This document shows positions 26,822-35,352 of a stretch of DNA of 64,000 bases, piece by piece. A program made the translations under genes and the position numbers. The stretch covers positions 248,001-312,000 of the forward strand of contig CAVTBB010000005.1 in assembly GCA_963732855.1 (NCBI GenBank), given 5' to 3'. Each line of letters starts with the position of its first letter. The stretch's first letter is position 1. The notes under the pieces are model-generated. The model was not told the DNA's origin and did not search any database. It saw only the letters and a program-made list of their open reading frames with translations. The DNA is from DASXVU01 sp963732855 (GTDB lineage: Archaea; Thermoplasmatota; Thermoplasmata; Methanomassiliicoccales; UBA472).

Positions 26822-28351
26822 TTACCGGTAATTGTTGTCCAAGGCGGCCAGCAACGCGCAGCGCATCTCGATGCAGTTCTGCCAGCGTTCCTCCCGGTCT
26901 TTCCTCAATGCCTTCACCAGGATCGGCCTGATGATCTCCGGCATGCTCGACAGGTCTGGTTCGTCTGTCAATATGCTGAGGATCGTCTCGTTCGGGTCGT
27001 CGCACTTGAACGGGAGCTTCCCGCCGGTCATGAAGGCGATTAGCACGCCCATCTGCCATATGTCCGTCCTTTGGTCCACAGGACCGTACTTCGTCTTCGA
27101 CACCTGCTCCGGCGCCAGATAGTTCAACGTGCCCTTCAGGTTCACCGACGACATCGAGCTGGTGCCGGTAATTTTCGACAGCCCGAAATCGGTAAACTTC
27201 CATACTCCGTCGACCATGAGTATATTCTCCGGCTTGATGTCCCGGTGGATGACGTTCAGTGAATGTATGCGCTGCAGTTTGCCGAATAGGGTGAGCACGA
27301 TGGCCATCTTCTGGGAGAAGTCCAACGTGGGCATGGCCGCGGAAAGGTCCTTCTCTGCCAGGTCCATGACGAACCAGGGGAAAGGCTCAACACCGCTGTC
27401 GATAAGCCTGACAATGCATTCCGACGCCTTCCTCGTCAGCTCGGCCCAGATCGTCGCCTCGTCGTTGAACTTCTCTATCGATTCATTGTCGATGCGGACC
27501 GTGACCCGGCCGCTCAGGTCTATGCCCTTGGGTATCTTGAGCGCGTATCTTATTCCGGACTTCTCTACGACATAAACGTCACAGAAACCGCCGCAGCCGA
27601 TCTTCTCCAGTATGCGGTAATCGTCAAGCATGCCAAGGCTAGCCGGTCTCGCTAGGTCCGGGGAAGGCTTTGGCTTCTCCGTGACACTGTTCCCCTTCAT
27701 GGCGCTCGTGAACCTGGTCTCGATGGCCTTGTCTTGGAGCCCCAGACGCTCGTACGCCAAAGCGATCTCCTCGCTGTCACCGTAGGGCAGGATATCCTCG
27801 ATGTGGTTCAGCGCCATCTCCATGTTCTCCAGCCCCATCAGGCAGCTGACCGCATCTGGGCAGCCGTTGAGATTCGCCTGCACGGCTGGTTCCAGGAGTG
27901 GTTCGCGTTCCACCAGCATCTTTGCGTGCGCCCTGATCTCGAGGTTGAGCTCGGCCTGCCTGAGCTGGCGCTGCTCGTCCAGCGGCGCCGGCCTCACTCT
28001 GGGGGGCTGGTATCCGTACTCGGAGGAGAGCTGGGGGGATTCGATCGACTGAGGCATGCCTCTGCGTACATCTTGGACAGTTTCGCGGGAGCATTCACGG
28101 CACAGTCCCGGCCCGTCACTGTGCCGCAAGAATACCACGATATTTCCGATGACCCACGCCAGTAAAGTAAAGAAGAACAGTATCGTCATCAGTCCGATGA
28201 ACAGATCTATGCGATCGGACCGGGGAAAGCCAGATTGGGTCCAGACGACCATGAAGATGATGAAACCGGCCACCTGGAGTATCAGGATGATGGAGAGGAC
28301 CCTCAACTTGAGGTCCAACGGCCCGCCGCATCCGCGGCATCGGTTCAGCAT
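26822..28351 (-). CDS. Membrane Ser/Thr protein kinase with membrane-split zinc ribbon
   Basis: A 509-residue kinase. It starts with a Cys pair (CRGC), then two membrane helices (about 18-38 and 50-77), then a second Cys pair (CREC) directly after. The two half-ribbons could meet on the cytoplasmic face. A charged helical region (about 90-235) leads to the kinase domain (about 243-505). Motifs are GCGGFCDVY, ALK, HRDIKPEN (His about 368), DFG and LAPEQ. The shared VEPFPWF and AEKDL motifs mark it as a paralogue of the receptor kinase at 17628-23300. A TATA-like TTTTAATATC 23-33 nt before the ATG at 28351 implies a leaderless mRNA; a TTG at 28354 is not needed. It is probably the first gene of a kinase-FHA-phosphatase operon. 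Confidence 0.93.
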   Translation of the reverse strand: MLNRCRGCGGPLDLKLRVLSIILILQVAGFIIFMVVWTQSGFPRSDRIDLFIGLMTILFFFTLLAWVIGNIVVFLRHSDGPGLCRECSRETVQDVRRGMPQSIESPQLSSEYGYQPPRVRPAPLDEQRQLRQAELNLEIRAHAKMLVEREPLLEPAVQANLNGCPDAVSCLMGLENMEMALNHIEDILPYGDSEEIALAYERLGLQDKAIETRFTSAMKGNSVTEKPKPSPDLARPASLGMLDDYRILEKIGCGGFCDVYVVEKSGIRYALKIPKGIDLSGRVTVRIDNESIEKFNDEATIWAELTRKASECIVRLIDSGVEPFPWFVMDLAEKDLSAAMPTLDFSQKMAIVLTLFGKLQRIHSLNVIHRDIKPENILMVDGVWKFTDFGLSKITGTSSMSSVNLKGTLNYLAPEQVSKTKYGPVDQRTDIWQMGVLIAFMTGGKLPFKCDDPNETILSILTDEPDLSSMPEIIRPILVKALRKDREERWQNCIEMRCALLAALDNNYR

Positions 28352-28373
28352 CAACAGGGAAGAATCCGCGTGA

Positions 28374-28384
28374 GATATTAAAAT
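28374..28384 (-). promoter_or_regulatory. TATA-like box of the kinase-FHA-PP2C operon
   Basis: The minus strand reads TTTTAATATC, centred about 28 nt before the ATG at 28351. That is the spacing of a leaderless archaeal transcript. On the plus strand TTATAAAT near 28469-28476 is the counterpart for the divergent SPFH-like gene. Confidence 0.5.
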
Positions 28385-28521
28385 GTCCGGCAGGATTGTC
28401 GCCTGGAACGTTTGTGGTTCCGACGGTCCTGGTTTGCCTTCCTCTGTCCCATCTCCGCAACAAAGCTATTATAAATCCATAAAGTATGAAAAGCCATTCG
28501 GTTTGAAGTGGTGGTCCAAGT

Positions 28522-29855
28522 TTGTTACTGCTCGGTGGTAGGTCGGATATCTTAGCACAGTGGTTCACCAAGAAGTATATCCAGAAGCACGCCGGGATCT
28601 TCAAGGATATCTTGATCGGACCTGGCGAGTACGCCATGGTCATCCGCGGCGGGAAGATGGAACCCCCCATCACCCAGGACCAACTGACCGGACTAATGGG
28701 GGGGCTGCCTGAGAAGATAAAGGGCTGGCTGGGCGGAGGGGAGGACCTGCAGCTGCTGGTCGTCGATGTCCGTCCTAAAAAGATGACCATTCCTTTCTCC
28801 GGTTTCTCAAAGGACCATCTACGGATCGGAGGGAGCATGGAGATCACCTTCAGGATCGACCCTTCCAATGCGATGCGCATCCTGAACATGATCACCGGAC
28901 CAACGGTATTGGATTACAAGTGGGGCCGCAGTGAGGACCTAAAGCTGGGGGCGGACCCGTCCTCCAGCAACCGTTCTGGCATCAAGGAGCTGACGACGCA
29001 GGACATTGGGGTGATACTTGGTAAAGATATTTCCACCCAGATCAGTGTGGAAGTTCTCTGCTCCATGGAAGCTCAGGAGATCCAAGAGAACATTGGGTCA
29101 GTTTCCACCAAGGTGAAGGTAGTCCTCAACGCGATGACATCGTACTGGATGGAGTACGGGATCGATGTTGTGTTCCCCAACGTGATCATCTCCGACAACG
29201 AGTACCAGGAGATCATGCGGAAAAGGACGGAGACCGAGCTGCAGCAGCGCGAACGGGACATTGAGTTCTTCCGTATAGCGGGAGATGAGAAGAGAGCTGC
29301 CGAGATGGAACGACAACGACTGCGTTTGGAACAGGACACGGCGCTGGCTAGGGAAGTTGCTGGTCTGGATTATGGCAAGGAGATCGCAGCAAAAAAAGGC
29401 TGAGATCGACACAATAGTACGTCGCCAGAACTGGGAACTTATCAAGATGGATGCCTCGGCCAAGGAGGACCTGGTCCAGAATCGAACACGTAAGCCGGCA
29501 GAAGATGCTGGACCAGGAGGCGGAGCACGAGGCCGACAGGAGACGCGTGCTCAAGGCGGCCGAGATGTACGGTGTAGCCGCGGAGATCGAGCTGAAGGAC
29601 CGGCAGGAGCGTTTGCGCTTGGAAAGGGACCGGCAAGAGGATTCGCAGGACGCGGCGCACCTCGAACAGCTGGTCGAGATCGGCAGAAAGCGTTCGGACC
29701 AACGAATCAAGGAACGGAACGGTGAATTCACGATGTTGGTCGATGTGCCGGAGCAGAAACAGATCGCCGAGCCATCACCGAGAAATTGCCCATATTGCCA
29801 GGCGACCGTCCCGGACGATTGGGCGTTCTGCCCGCACTGCGGCAAAGCGCTATAG
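28522..29855 (+). pseudogene. SPFH/band-7-like protein with coiled coil and C-terminal zinc ribbon, two frameshifts as sequenced
   Basis: The first 230 residues resemble an SPFH domain: VIRGGKMEPP, LLVVDVRPKKMTIPF, then LRIGGSMEITFRIDPSNA, similar to stomatin-like/virion-core-like SPFH proteins. A long Glu/Arg/Gln-rich coiled coil follows (RTETELQQRERDIEFFR onwards). The end is a zinc ribbon, CPYCQATVP...CPHCGKAL. Reading it whole requires removing one A from a run of seven at 29391-29397, and a second one-base shift near 29475-29485. Both joins restore continuous coiled coil, so either recent decay, homopolymer sequencing error or, less likely, programmed slippage. The start is TTG at 28522 with a GGTGGT upstream. 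SPFH proteins scaffold membrane microdomains or oligomeric assemblies; here it may organise the signalling module. Confidence 0.75.
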
Positions 29856-29871
29856 AAGGACGTGACCGACC

Positions 29872-31191
29872 ATGACCGACGACGCTGATGTTCTGGCACA
29901 GATTAAGATCGAGACCGAGGAGATCAAGAAGATCATAGGAGAGGTCCCAGGCAACTACCAAATCGGAAAATCCATCATGGTCGAATCGATTGAAGTTCTG
30001 GACCGGAACCCTAAGAAAGCGCTGAAGATCATGAAAAAGGCCCGGGATTCGATCGAAGAAGAAAGCGCCCTCGCCCGCCGATACAACTCGCTTAAGCATA
30101 AGTGGGGGGCAATCCCATCGCATCAGATGGACGAGGCGGAAATTGCGTCGGAACGCCAGCTGCTGGAATTACTGAAGGCAGGAAAGTTCGAAGAGGCCGG
30201 ACCGGTCCTGAAGGCTTTGGAGTACTCACTGCACCTAGACTTGGTCGATAGCGTGGACAGCAGCCTGATGCTCGACCTACCAAACGCGGAGATCGTCCTG
30301 GGCCGGGGAAGCACGCTGGAGGCGAACGCCGCCAACCAGAGTGCGTTCCCGTTGCGGATTATCACATTGACGGGCAGATCGGCCCAGGCCCAGGTGATCG
30401 TCCTGGAGGACTACAAAGGCGTCATTCAGCCTAAAGCGGAACGGAAGATCCACATCAACGTCATCCCGGGAGCGGAAGGCGACGTCGTCGTCGAGCTGGA
30501 GGCACTGGTCGAGGTTAATTCAAAAAGGGTCATGTTCAAGAAGCACGGCTCTATGACGGTGGTCCAGCCCAAATCGGTGCAAGAAACGGCATCTCGAATC
30601 GCTCAGCCGGTCAGGCAACGGGCGGGTAACGTCTCCATGCCCGGTTCACAGGCGCAATACGTCCACGACCCGATGGAGCTGGTCACGAGCGGCACCGTAG
30701 ACCAATGGGTGGACTTCATCAACATGATTTTCGAGAACAAGGGGACTGTGAACGTTGAGACCATCGCCCAAGCCTTTCCCGAATTCCAGAAGATGGACGG
30801 TTATATGAGCCTGTTCCAAGCGATCATGGTGATCGACTACCGCCCCACGCAGCAATGGAGCGCCTGGTTCGAGATCAAGGGGTTCACCGGGAACGAACTG
30901 ACAAAGCGCTGCACGCGCCTTCTCTTCGACATGCGGACCGCTCCAGACATGAAGCTCGAGCTGGAGCTGGATGGGAGCGTCGGTTCATCGAACAATGACC
31001 ACCTGATCGGAGCGCTCAACATCGCATCCGGCAACATCCACCTGCCCAGGGAGAAGCTCAAAGGCATTCGGTCCTGGGACATCAAGGGGAAGTTCAGGGG
31101 AGAGGGCTTCACGCTCCGGGTCGAGCGCAGCGTGATAAAAGGCGAGGGAGGGGCCAGGTCCAAAGCCTATTTTTCTCTCCAGATCGTTTAG
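29872..31191 (+). CDS. Uncharacterised 439-aa multidomain protein of the signalling cluster
   Basis: I do not recognise this protein. The N-terminal 120 residues are helical and charged (IKIETEEIKKIIGEV; MKKARDSIEEES; LLELLKAGKFEEAGPVL). A beta-rich middle (about 130-240) looks like an Ig/arrestin-type sandwich (LEANAANQSAFPLRI, VVVELEALVEVNSKR). A linker is followed by a roughly 170-residue C-terminal domain (VDQWVDFINMIFENKG; WSAWFEIKGF; LTKRCTRLLFDMR) that resembles nothing I know. It has no membrane segment or catalytic motif. It begins 16 bp after the SPFH-like gene and is likely in the same transcript. Its stop overlaps by 3 bp the stop of the convergent GAP1-N2-like gene. Confidence 0.8.
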   Translation: MTDDADVLAQIKIETEEIKKIIGEVPGNYQIGKSIMVESIEVLDRNPKKALKIMKKARDSIEEESALARRYNSLKHKWGAIPSHQMDEAEIASERQLLELLKAGKFEEAGPVLKALEYSLHLDLVDSVDSSLMLDLPNAEIVLGRGSTLEANAANQSAFPLRIITLTGRSAQAQVIVLEDYKGVIQPKAERKIHINVIPGAEGDVVVELEALVEVNSKRVMFKKHGSMTVVQPKSVQETASRIAQPVRQRAGNVSMPGSQAQYVHDPMELVTSGTVDQWVDFINMIFENKGTVNVETIAQAFPEFQKMDGYMSLFQAIMVIDYRPTQQWSAWFEIKGFTGNELTKRCTRLLFDMRTAPDMKLELELDGSVGSSNNDHLIGALNIASGNIHLPREKLKGIRSWDIKGKFRGEGFTLRVERSVIKGEGGARSKAYFSLQIV

Positions 31192-31985
31192 GTCGAGTAT
31201 AGTTTCTCGATCAGTTCCTTGGCCTTCTCCGAGGAGGACGCGCTATTGCTGGCCGATACATCGACCAGCGAGCTTATGGCCCTCCAACCCCTTTGGGGCA
31301 AGGAGAGCGCCAACTTGGAAACGATCAGATTACACTGGCAGTTCGACAGGGACAGCGGCGGCTCGCTCAGGAAACATATCGGCACCAAGCCCAGCTTGAT
31401 GTCCAGGAACTTCGACAGCATCTCTCCTAACCTGATACGGTCCTTCTGGTCCGACCCCTTGCAGGTAAGCACGAACTTCATCTTTGAGTCCTTTGCGAAT
31501 CCGTCCACCATCCGGTTAAGGGATTCCTTCGAGATGAGCGAACGCATGCCCTCGATCTCCGCCTCCAGGCCCTTCGGCTCCCAATTGATCTCCAAAGGCG
31601 GCACTTCGCCGATCGGGATGCCGTGCTTGTCCTCATGCTCCTGTATCGCTTTGGCGATGTCGGAATAGGCCAATCCCTGGGTCAGGGCGCTCCTCGGAAC
31701 GAGCAGGGTATGGGTTAGTATTCCCGTCCGACCCTTCTCGTCCAGCTTGCTACGCCGGAATATCTTCGAGAAGTAGACCGCGTCCAACGAAGGCACCGCC
31801 GCTATAAGCCTGGCCTCGTTGCTGAAGATGTCGTCCGCCTTGACGTAGTTCGGGTCCAGCGGTATGTAGTAGCCGAGCATCCTCTCATACTCCTCGGGGT
31901 TGATGTTCGCCGAGCGGGCCCGTTTGGAGTATCCCTTCTTCGGCACTGGCCCATAGATAAAGTGCTCGACCTTTGTCGTGTTCAT
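31188..31985 (-). CDS. GAP1-N2-like GTPase-associated protein
   Basis: A 265-residue protein that begins KVEHFIYGPVPKKGYS and contains GRTGILTHTLLVPRSAL. This matches, from memory, the GAP1-N2 domain (GTPase-associated protein 1, N-terminal type 2) described in predicted GTPase-centred prokaryotic conflict or signalling systems. The rest is mixed alpha/beta and ends SSSEKAKELIEKLYST. It is much shorter than multidomain GAP1 proteins and seems to lack their middle and C-terminal modules. The ATG overlaps the TAA of the upstream GTPase gene (TAATG) with GAGGGG before it, so the two proteins are translationally coupled and probably interact. The family assignment needs a profile search; molecular activity is unknown. 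Confidence 0.7.
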   Translation of the reverse strand: MNTTKVEHFIYGPVPKKGYSKRARSANINPEEYERMLGYYIPLDPNYVKADDIFSNEARLIAAVPSLDAVYFSKIFRRSKLDEKGRTGILTHTLLVPRSALTQGLAYSDIAKAIQEHEDKHGIPIGEVPPLEINWEPKGLEAEIEGMRSLISKESLNRMVDGFAKDSKMKFVLTCKGSDQKDRIRLGEMLSKFLDIKLGLVPICFLSEPPLSLSNCQCNLIVSKLALSLPQRGWRAISSLVDVSASNSASSSEKAKELIEKLYST

Positions 31986-33025
31986 TATTTCCCCTCGAAC
32001 TCCTGCTCGTCCTTTACCTCGTCGGGCATCTTCTTAGACAGCTCGCGGAACCTGTCAATGAAGCCACGGTACTCCTCGGACGAGTAGTCCAGCATGTGCA
32101 TGCCCTTGACCGAGATGAGCTTCGGGATGTTATCGCCATCTTCGTTCTGCTCGGTGCGTATCTCGCTGAAGAAGTAAGAGGCATGGTCGAAAGAGACGTT
32201 GGCGATCGCCCCTCCCTTGGAGAGCGCCATCGTATCGCCGTAATACTTGCACAGGATGGCCCGGGCGTAATCCTCCTTGGTCATGTCCTTGTCGCCGATG
32301 AGCTTGCCGATGAACCCGCGCTTCTCCCGGTCCATGCTCTTATACGTCGTCGGCCATCCGTTCTGCTTTATTATCTCCTTGTCCAGCAGGTCGAACTTGG
32401 TAAGGAAGAACACCGGGTATATCTTGGCAGCGTCCTCGTTGGTCTTGAACACCTGTGATTTGTACTTGGCGACGGCGCTGATCAGGGTGGCCATGAACAC
32501 GTCGTAGTTCAGCATCTCCTTGAAACGTTCCGAACGGGCCTCGGCGTTGATCTTGCTCAGGTCGATGAGGAAGACCAGCACGTTGCATCGGAGCAGCTCT
32601 CGGAAGGAGTCGCTCAACGAGTCGAAATTAAACTCGCCCTTGTAAGTACCAGACGTTATAGATTCCCGGTACTGCTCTAAAGAACGCAGGATGTCTAAAT
32701 CCTCGCCAGCAATGTCGTACACAGTGAAGTCCATGATGTCATACTTAGCCGATGACTTCGATCCGACGGAGATATACTTCTTATAACCATACTTGAAGGT
32801 GTACTTGGCAAGGTTGCCTTTGAGGGTCGAGTCCGCCCATTGCCCGGTCTTCAGGTCGGTCCTGATATCACCCAGTATCTTCTCGAAGGAGGGATCGGTT
32901 ATGAAACGGAACTCCCCTGGGCCGACGTTCTCCACGTCGTTCGTATATTGCACCTGTGATTCGTATAAGAGGCTGAGAAAGATCGTCTTGCCGCAAGACC
33001 TGTCCCCAAAGATAGCTACGGGCAT
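31985..33025 (-). CDS. P-loop GTPase (double-GTPase/DO-GTPase-like), partner of GAP1-N2-like protein
   Basis: This 346-residue protein begins directly with a P-loop: IFGDRSCGKT at residues 5-14. It then shows a switch-II/G3 element DIAGEDLD and a G4-type TKFD at about 208-211, with VLVFLIDLSK preceding as the core strand. These fit a Ras-like TRAFAC GTPase fold, close to the DO-GTPase families paired with GAP1 proteins. Long inserts between motifs distinguish it from translation or Era-type GTPases. A TATA-like GATATTTAA at 33049-33057 centred about 28 nt before the ATG implies a leaderless mRNA. It is directly coupled to the GAP1-N2-like gene. The biological output is unknown. Confidence 0.82.
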   Translation of the reverse strand: MPVAIFGDRSCGKTIFLSLLYESQVQYTNDVENVGPGEFRFITDPSFEKILGDIRTDLKTGQWADSTLKGNLAKYTFKYGYKKYISVGSKSSAKYDIMDFTVYDIAGEDLDILRSLEQYRESITSGTYKGEFNFDSLSDSFRELLRCNVLVFLIDLSKINAEARSERFKEMLNYDVFMATLISAVAKYKSQVFKTNEDAAKIYPVFFLTKFDLLDKEIIKQNGWPTTYKSMDREKRGFIGKLIGDKDMTKEDYARAILCKYYGDTMALSKGGAIANVSFDHASYFFSEIRTEQNEDGDNIPKLISVKGMHMLDYSSEEYRGFIDRFRELSKKMPDEVKDEQEFEGK

Positions 33026-33048
33026 GTTGCTAAATGGAGTTGTTTGAG

Positions 33049-33057
33049 TTAAATATC
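33049..33057 (-). promoter_or_regulatory. TATA-like box of the GTPase-GAP1 operon
   Basis: The minus strand reads GATATTTAA, centred 28 nt before the ATG at 33025. This is ideal spacing for a leaderless archaeal transcript. Confidence 0.55.
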
Positions 33058-33170
33058 TTTTCTTGAAAAAGTAATATCGTGAGCTTGCTGGACATGACCA
33101 TCACACGGTTAGCCCATTTACCGATGTACCGCATGATCCGCTACCCCCTCGCGGTGCTTATACAAAGTGC

Positions 33171-33779
33171 ATGGATGAATCAGAATTCGGAATGTTGAAG
33201 TCCTCGAACTACCTTCATGTGTATGATAAAGGCATGGACCTCGGACTTGGATTGAACCTGGAAACAGCTGCTAAGCTAGGAATACCCACGGGCAGCGCCG
33301 TGATAGGTTACCTCCAGAGGAGAAAGATCAAAGCGCAGATCGAGAAGATCAAGGCCTCCCAAAAGATCAAGAAGGACCGCAAAAAGATGGAGGAAGAGCT
33401 GACCGAGGCGAGGAAGAAAGAGCTAAGGGATATGGTGCTCTCGGTCACCGGAGGTGTCGGGAATGTGAACGCCGACATCATCGATCTAAATGATTCTGCG
33501 AACAAGTCCTCCGATGCAACTCTGCTCAACAGGAATATCGAAAACGACCTTGATGAAGAAGAGATCGAGAGAAGCATCTCGTTGAACGGTTCGATATGTC
33601 CGAGATGCACTAGCCCCATCCAGAAGGACTATCGTTCCTGCCCTAACTGCTCGGCCAAGTTGAAACAGGAATGCCCTGGATGCCATGAGATCCTGCCCAT
33701 GAAATTCAAATCATGTCCGAAGTGTGGGACCAGGTTTTCAAAACTGTGGGACCCGATGGCCGAGGTCATGGATGATTGA
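33171..33779 (+). CDS. Protein with double zinc ribbon and basic coiled coil, 202 aa
   Basis: The N-terminal 50 residues include a Gly-rich, mildly hydrophobic segment (LGIPTGSAVIGYL). A strongly basic helix follows (KIKAQIEKIKASQKIKKDRKK), then an acidic, Ser/Asn-rich linker. The C-terminus holds two consecutive zinc ribbons: CPRC...CPNC and CPGC...CPKC (about residues 143-190). The domain mix suggests a scaffold or nucleic-acid/protein adaptor. It is divergent from the GTPase gene, from which it is separated by 145 bp. Zinc ribbons also occur in the FHA, kinase and SPFH-like proteins of this cluster, a shared theme. ATG at 33192 is an alternative start. Confidence 0.75.
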   Translation: MDESEFGMLKSSNYLHVYDKGMDLGLGLNLETAAKLGIPTGSAVIGYLQRRKIKAQIEKIKASQKIKKDRKKMEEELTEARKKELRDMVLSVTGGVGNVNADIIDLNDSANKSSDATLLNRNIENDLDEEEIERSISLNGSICPRCTSPIQKDYRSCPNCSAKLKQECPGCHEILPMKFKSCPKCGTRFSKLWDPMAEVMDD

Positions 33780-34288
33780 GAAGAGGCTGGAGAGTAATTC
33801 GTAGCAAAAGCTCGAAAAGAGCTTCACCCCCTCGACAAATCTCAAAACTATCCCAAATTAATCATTTTTGGTATATTGCCAGATTGATAGTTACCGAATA
33901 TCTGGCGATGTTATCTGAAGACAATAATTTCCTTACGGCTTAAGTCGAGTCCCAGACCTTGGAACTGAAGCGGGAGGTGGAGGATGTGCATGTGTTCTAG
34001 GAGACATCATGCGCTTTCGCCAACACCGATGGTGGAAGTATCCTGTGATCCATATCAGAATCACTTTTAACCGGCCCGAGAGCCGCAAATCATCCTTTGC
34101 CACCAAGGGTCCATTTGTATCTGATAGATAAGCCAAAATATGGATTTGAAATTCATACAGGCTTTGTTCCAGGAATTACCAATGAGGTAATCTTGGAATA
34201 GCTAGCAATGTTGTATTCCGGATTATGATCGCTGTCAATTGCCTTGCACAGATCTGCCCTCGACCAAATAGGAATGAAAATCAAGCTT
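33780..34288. other. Intergenic region, no gene recognised
   Basis: About 500 bp with frequent stops in all frames. The only longer frame (33933-34136, minus) has no ribosome-binding site and no coding character. No repeat or RNA fold was recognised. Confidence 0.5.
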
Positions 34289-34600
34289 CTACAGTTTGCC
34301 CTTCACGTTTTGACTTCCACCCTTCTTCTTAGTCTCCGAAGAACCTTTTATCCAGGCCTTGTTCTCGTTCGCCCCGGCCCTCTTCCCGCTAACCGCTTCC
34401 TCCGAATGCGCCACGGCCTCCGCACTTGATCGCATCACACCTACTCCGGCATACTCTGTTCCTTTGCCAATTTCGATCGGCCCCTTTTTCTTGTCCATAT
34501 TAGTAACGCCTTTCTCGCCCTTTGCCGCCCTCTTCGCTTCAGCTTCGGCGTTATCCGCCCTTGGACCTGTCTTGTCCCTTATATTATTTGCATGTTTCAT
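34289..34600 (-). CDS. Small hydrophilic Lys/Gly-rich protein, 103 aa
   Basis: A very polar protein rich in Lys, Ala, Glu and Gly with almost no hydrophobic core (for example AEAEAKRAAKGEKG; KGSSETKKKGGSQNVKGKL). It is probably intrinsically disordered. This composition is seen in stress-associated or nucleic-acid-binding small proteins, but no family was recognised. An AGGT 7-8 nt before the ATG at 34600 supports the start; an in-frame TTG at 34609 is the alternative. A hydrophobic frame on the opposite strand (34359-34619) is judged to be its mirror image. It stands alone between two intergenic gaps. Confidence 0.6.
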   Translation of the reverse strand: MKHANNIRDKTGPRADNAEAEAKRAAKGEKGVTNMDKKKGPIEIGKGTEYAGVGVMRSSAEAVAHSEEAVSGKRAGANENKAWIKGSSETKKKGGSQNVKGKL

Positions 34601-34855
34601 AATATTCAACCTATATTAACAACCATACCAGCTCAAATAAAAAACTTATCGTATGAAAGCTGGTATTTAACCAGCAAACCGGATGCTACCGAATCAATCC
34701 AATACAGAGGGATATCTGACCATTATGACCTGGACTAGCAATGAACCGCTCCAGTAGCCCTTTACCATTCAGAGTTGGATCATATGGTCAGACTAATCTC
34801 ATATACTCGAACGTCTCAAGTAGTCCAATATGCAATCGACAAGGAAGTCACTGAA

Positions 34856-35182
34856 ATGGGACTAATAGACGAACTACTGAATTTCATTACCAACGGTAAC
34901 ATATCGGGATTACCGACCCTAGGAGTTATGGCCATTCCCTTGGTGCTTGGATTGGTCGTGGGCTTTCTAGCCGTCAAATTTCTCAAGATAGCATTGATCA
35001 TCATTGTCATTCTTGCGGTGGCCATATATTTGGGGTTCTACTCTTTGGACCTCTCCACGCTGCACCAACTAGTGCAGCAGTACGGATCATCGGCGTTTCA
35101 TTTGGGTGTCCTGTTGATCGGTGTGCTTCCGCTGAGCGTCGGTTTCATAATCGGGGCGATAGTGGGGTTCATCCTCGGTTGA
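34856..35182 (+). CDS. Small integral membrane protein, 108 aa (FUN14-like topology)
   Basis: A short protein with three or four membrane helices: LGVMAIPLVLGLVVGFLAV, LKIALIIIVILAVAIYLGF and, after a polar loop, HLGVLLIGVLPLSVGFIIGAIVGFILG. The amphipathic start (MGLIDELLNFITNG) and Gly-containing helices recall the small FUN14 family, but this is a weak resemblance. The frame is open back to 34775. ATG at 34856 is chosen because AAGGAAGT lies about 8 nt before it and the earlier residues are not protein-like. No clear operon partner. Confidence 0.65.
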   Translation: MGLIDELLNFITNGNISGLPTLGVMAIPLVLGLVVGFLAVKFLKIALIIIVILAVAIYLGFYSLDLSTLHQLVQQYGSSAFHLGVLLIGVLPLSVGFIIGAIVGFILG

Positions 35183-35352
35183 TACCGATATGGAATGGTG
35201 AATGGAATATTTGCGAATTTCACCTCCTAAGATCGAATAGAGCAAGCTCCAGCGATAAGCATTGAAGCAACTACTTTGAGCCGGATATTGTGGTCCTTGG
35301 ATTGCCTCCTGGAAAATGTAAGGAAATCTAGGTTTCGATGATCGTCATCGAA

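Noticed and set aside
34359..34619. Hydrophobic frame opposite the Lys/Gly-rich protein
   Set aside because: Low-complexity mirror of the opposite strand; the minus-strand gene has AGGT and a plausible start.
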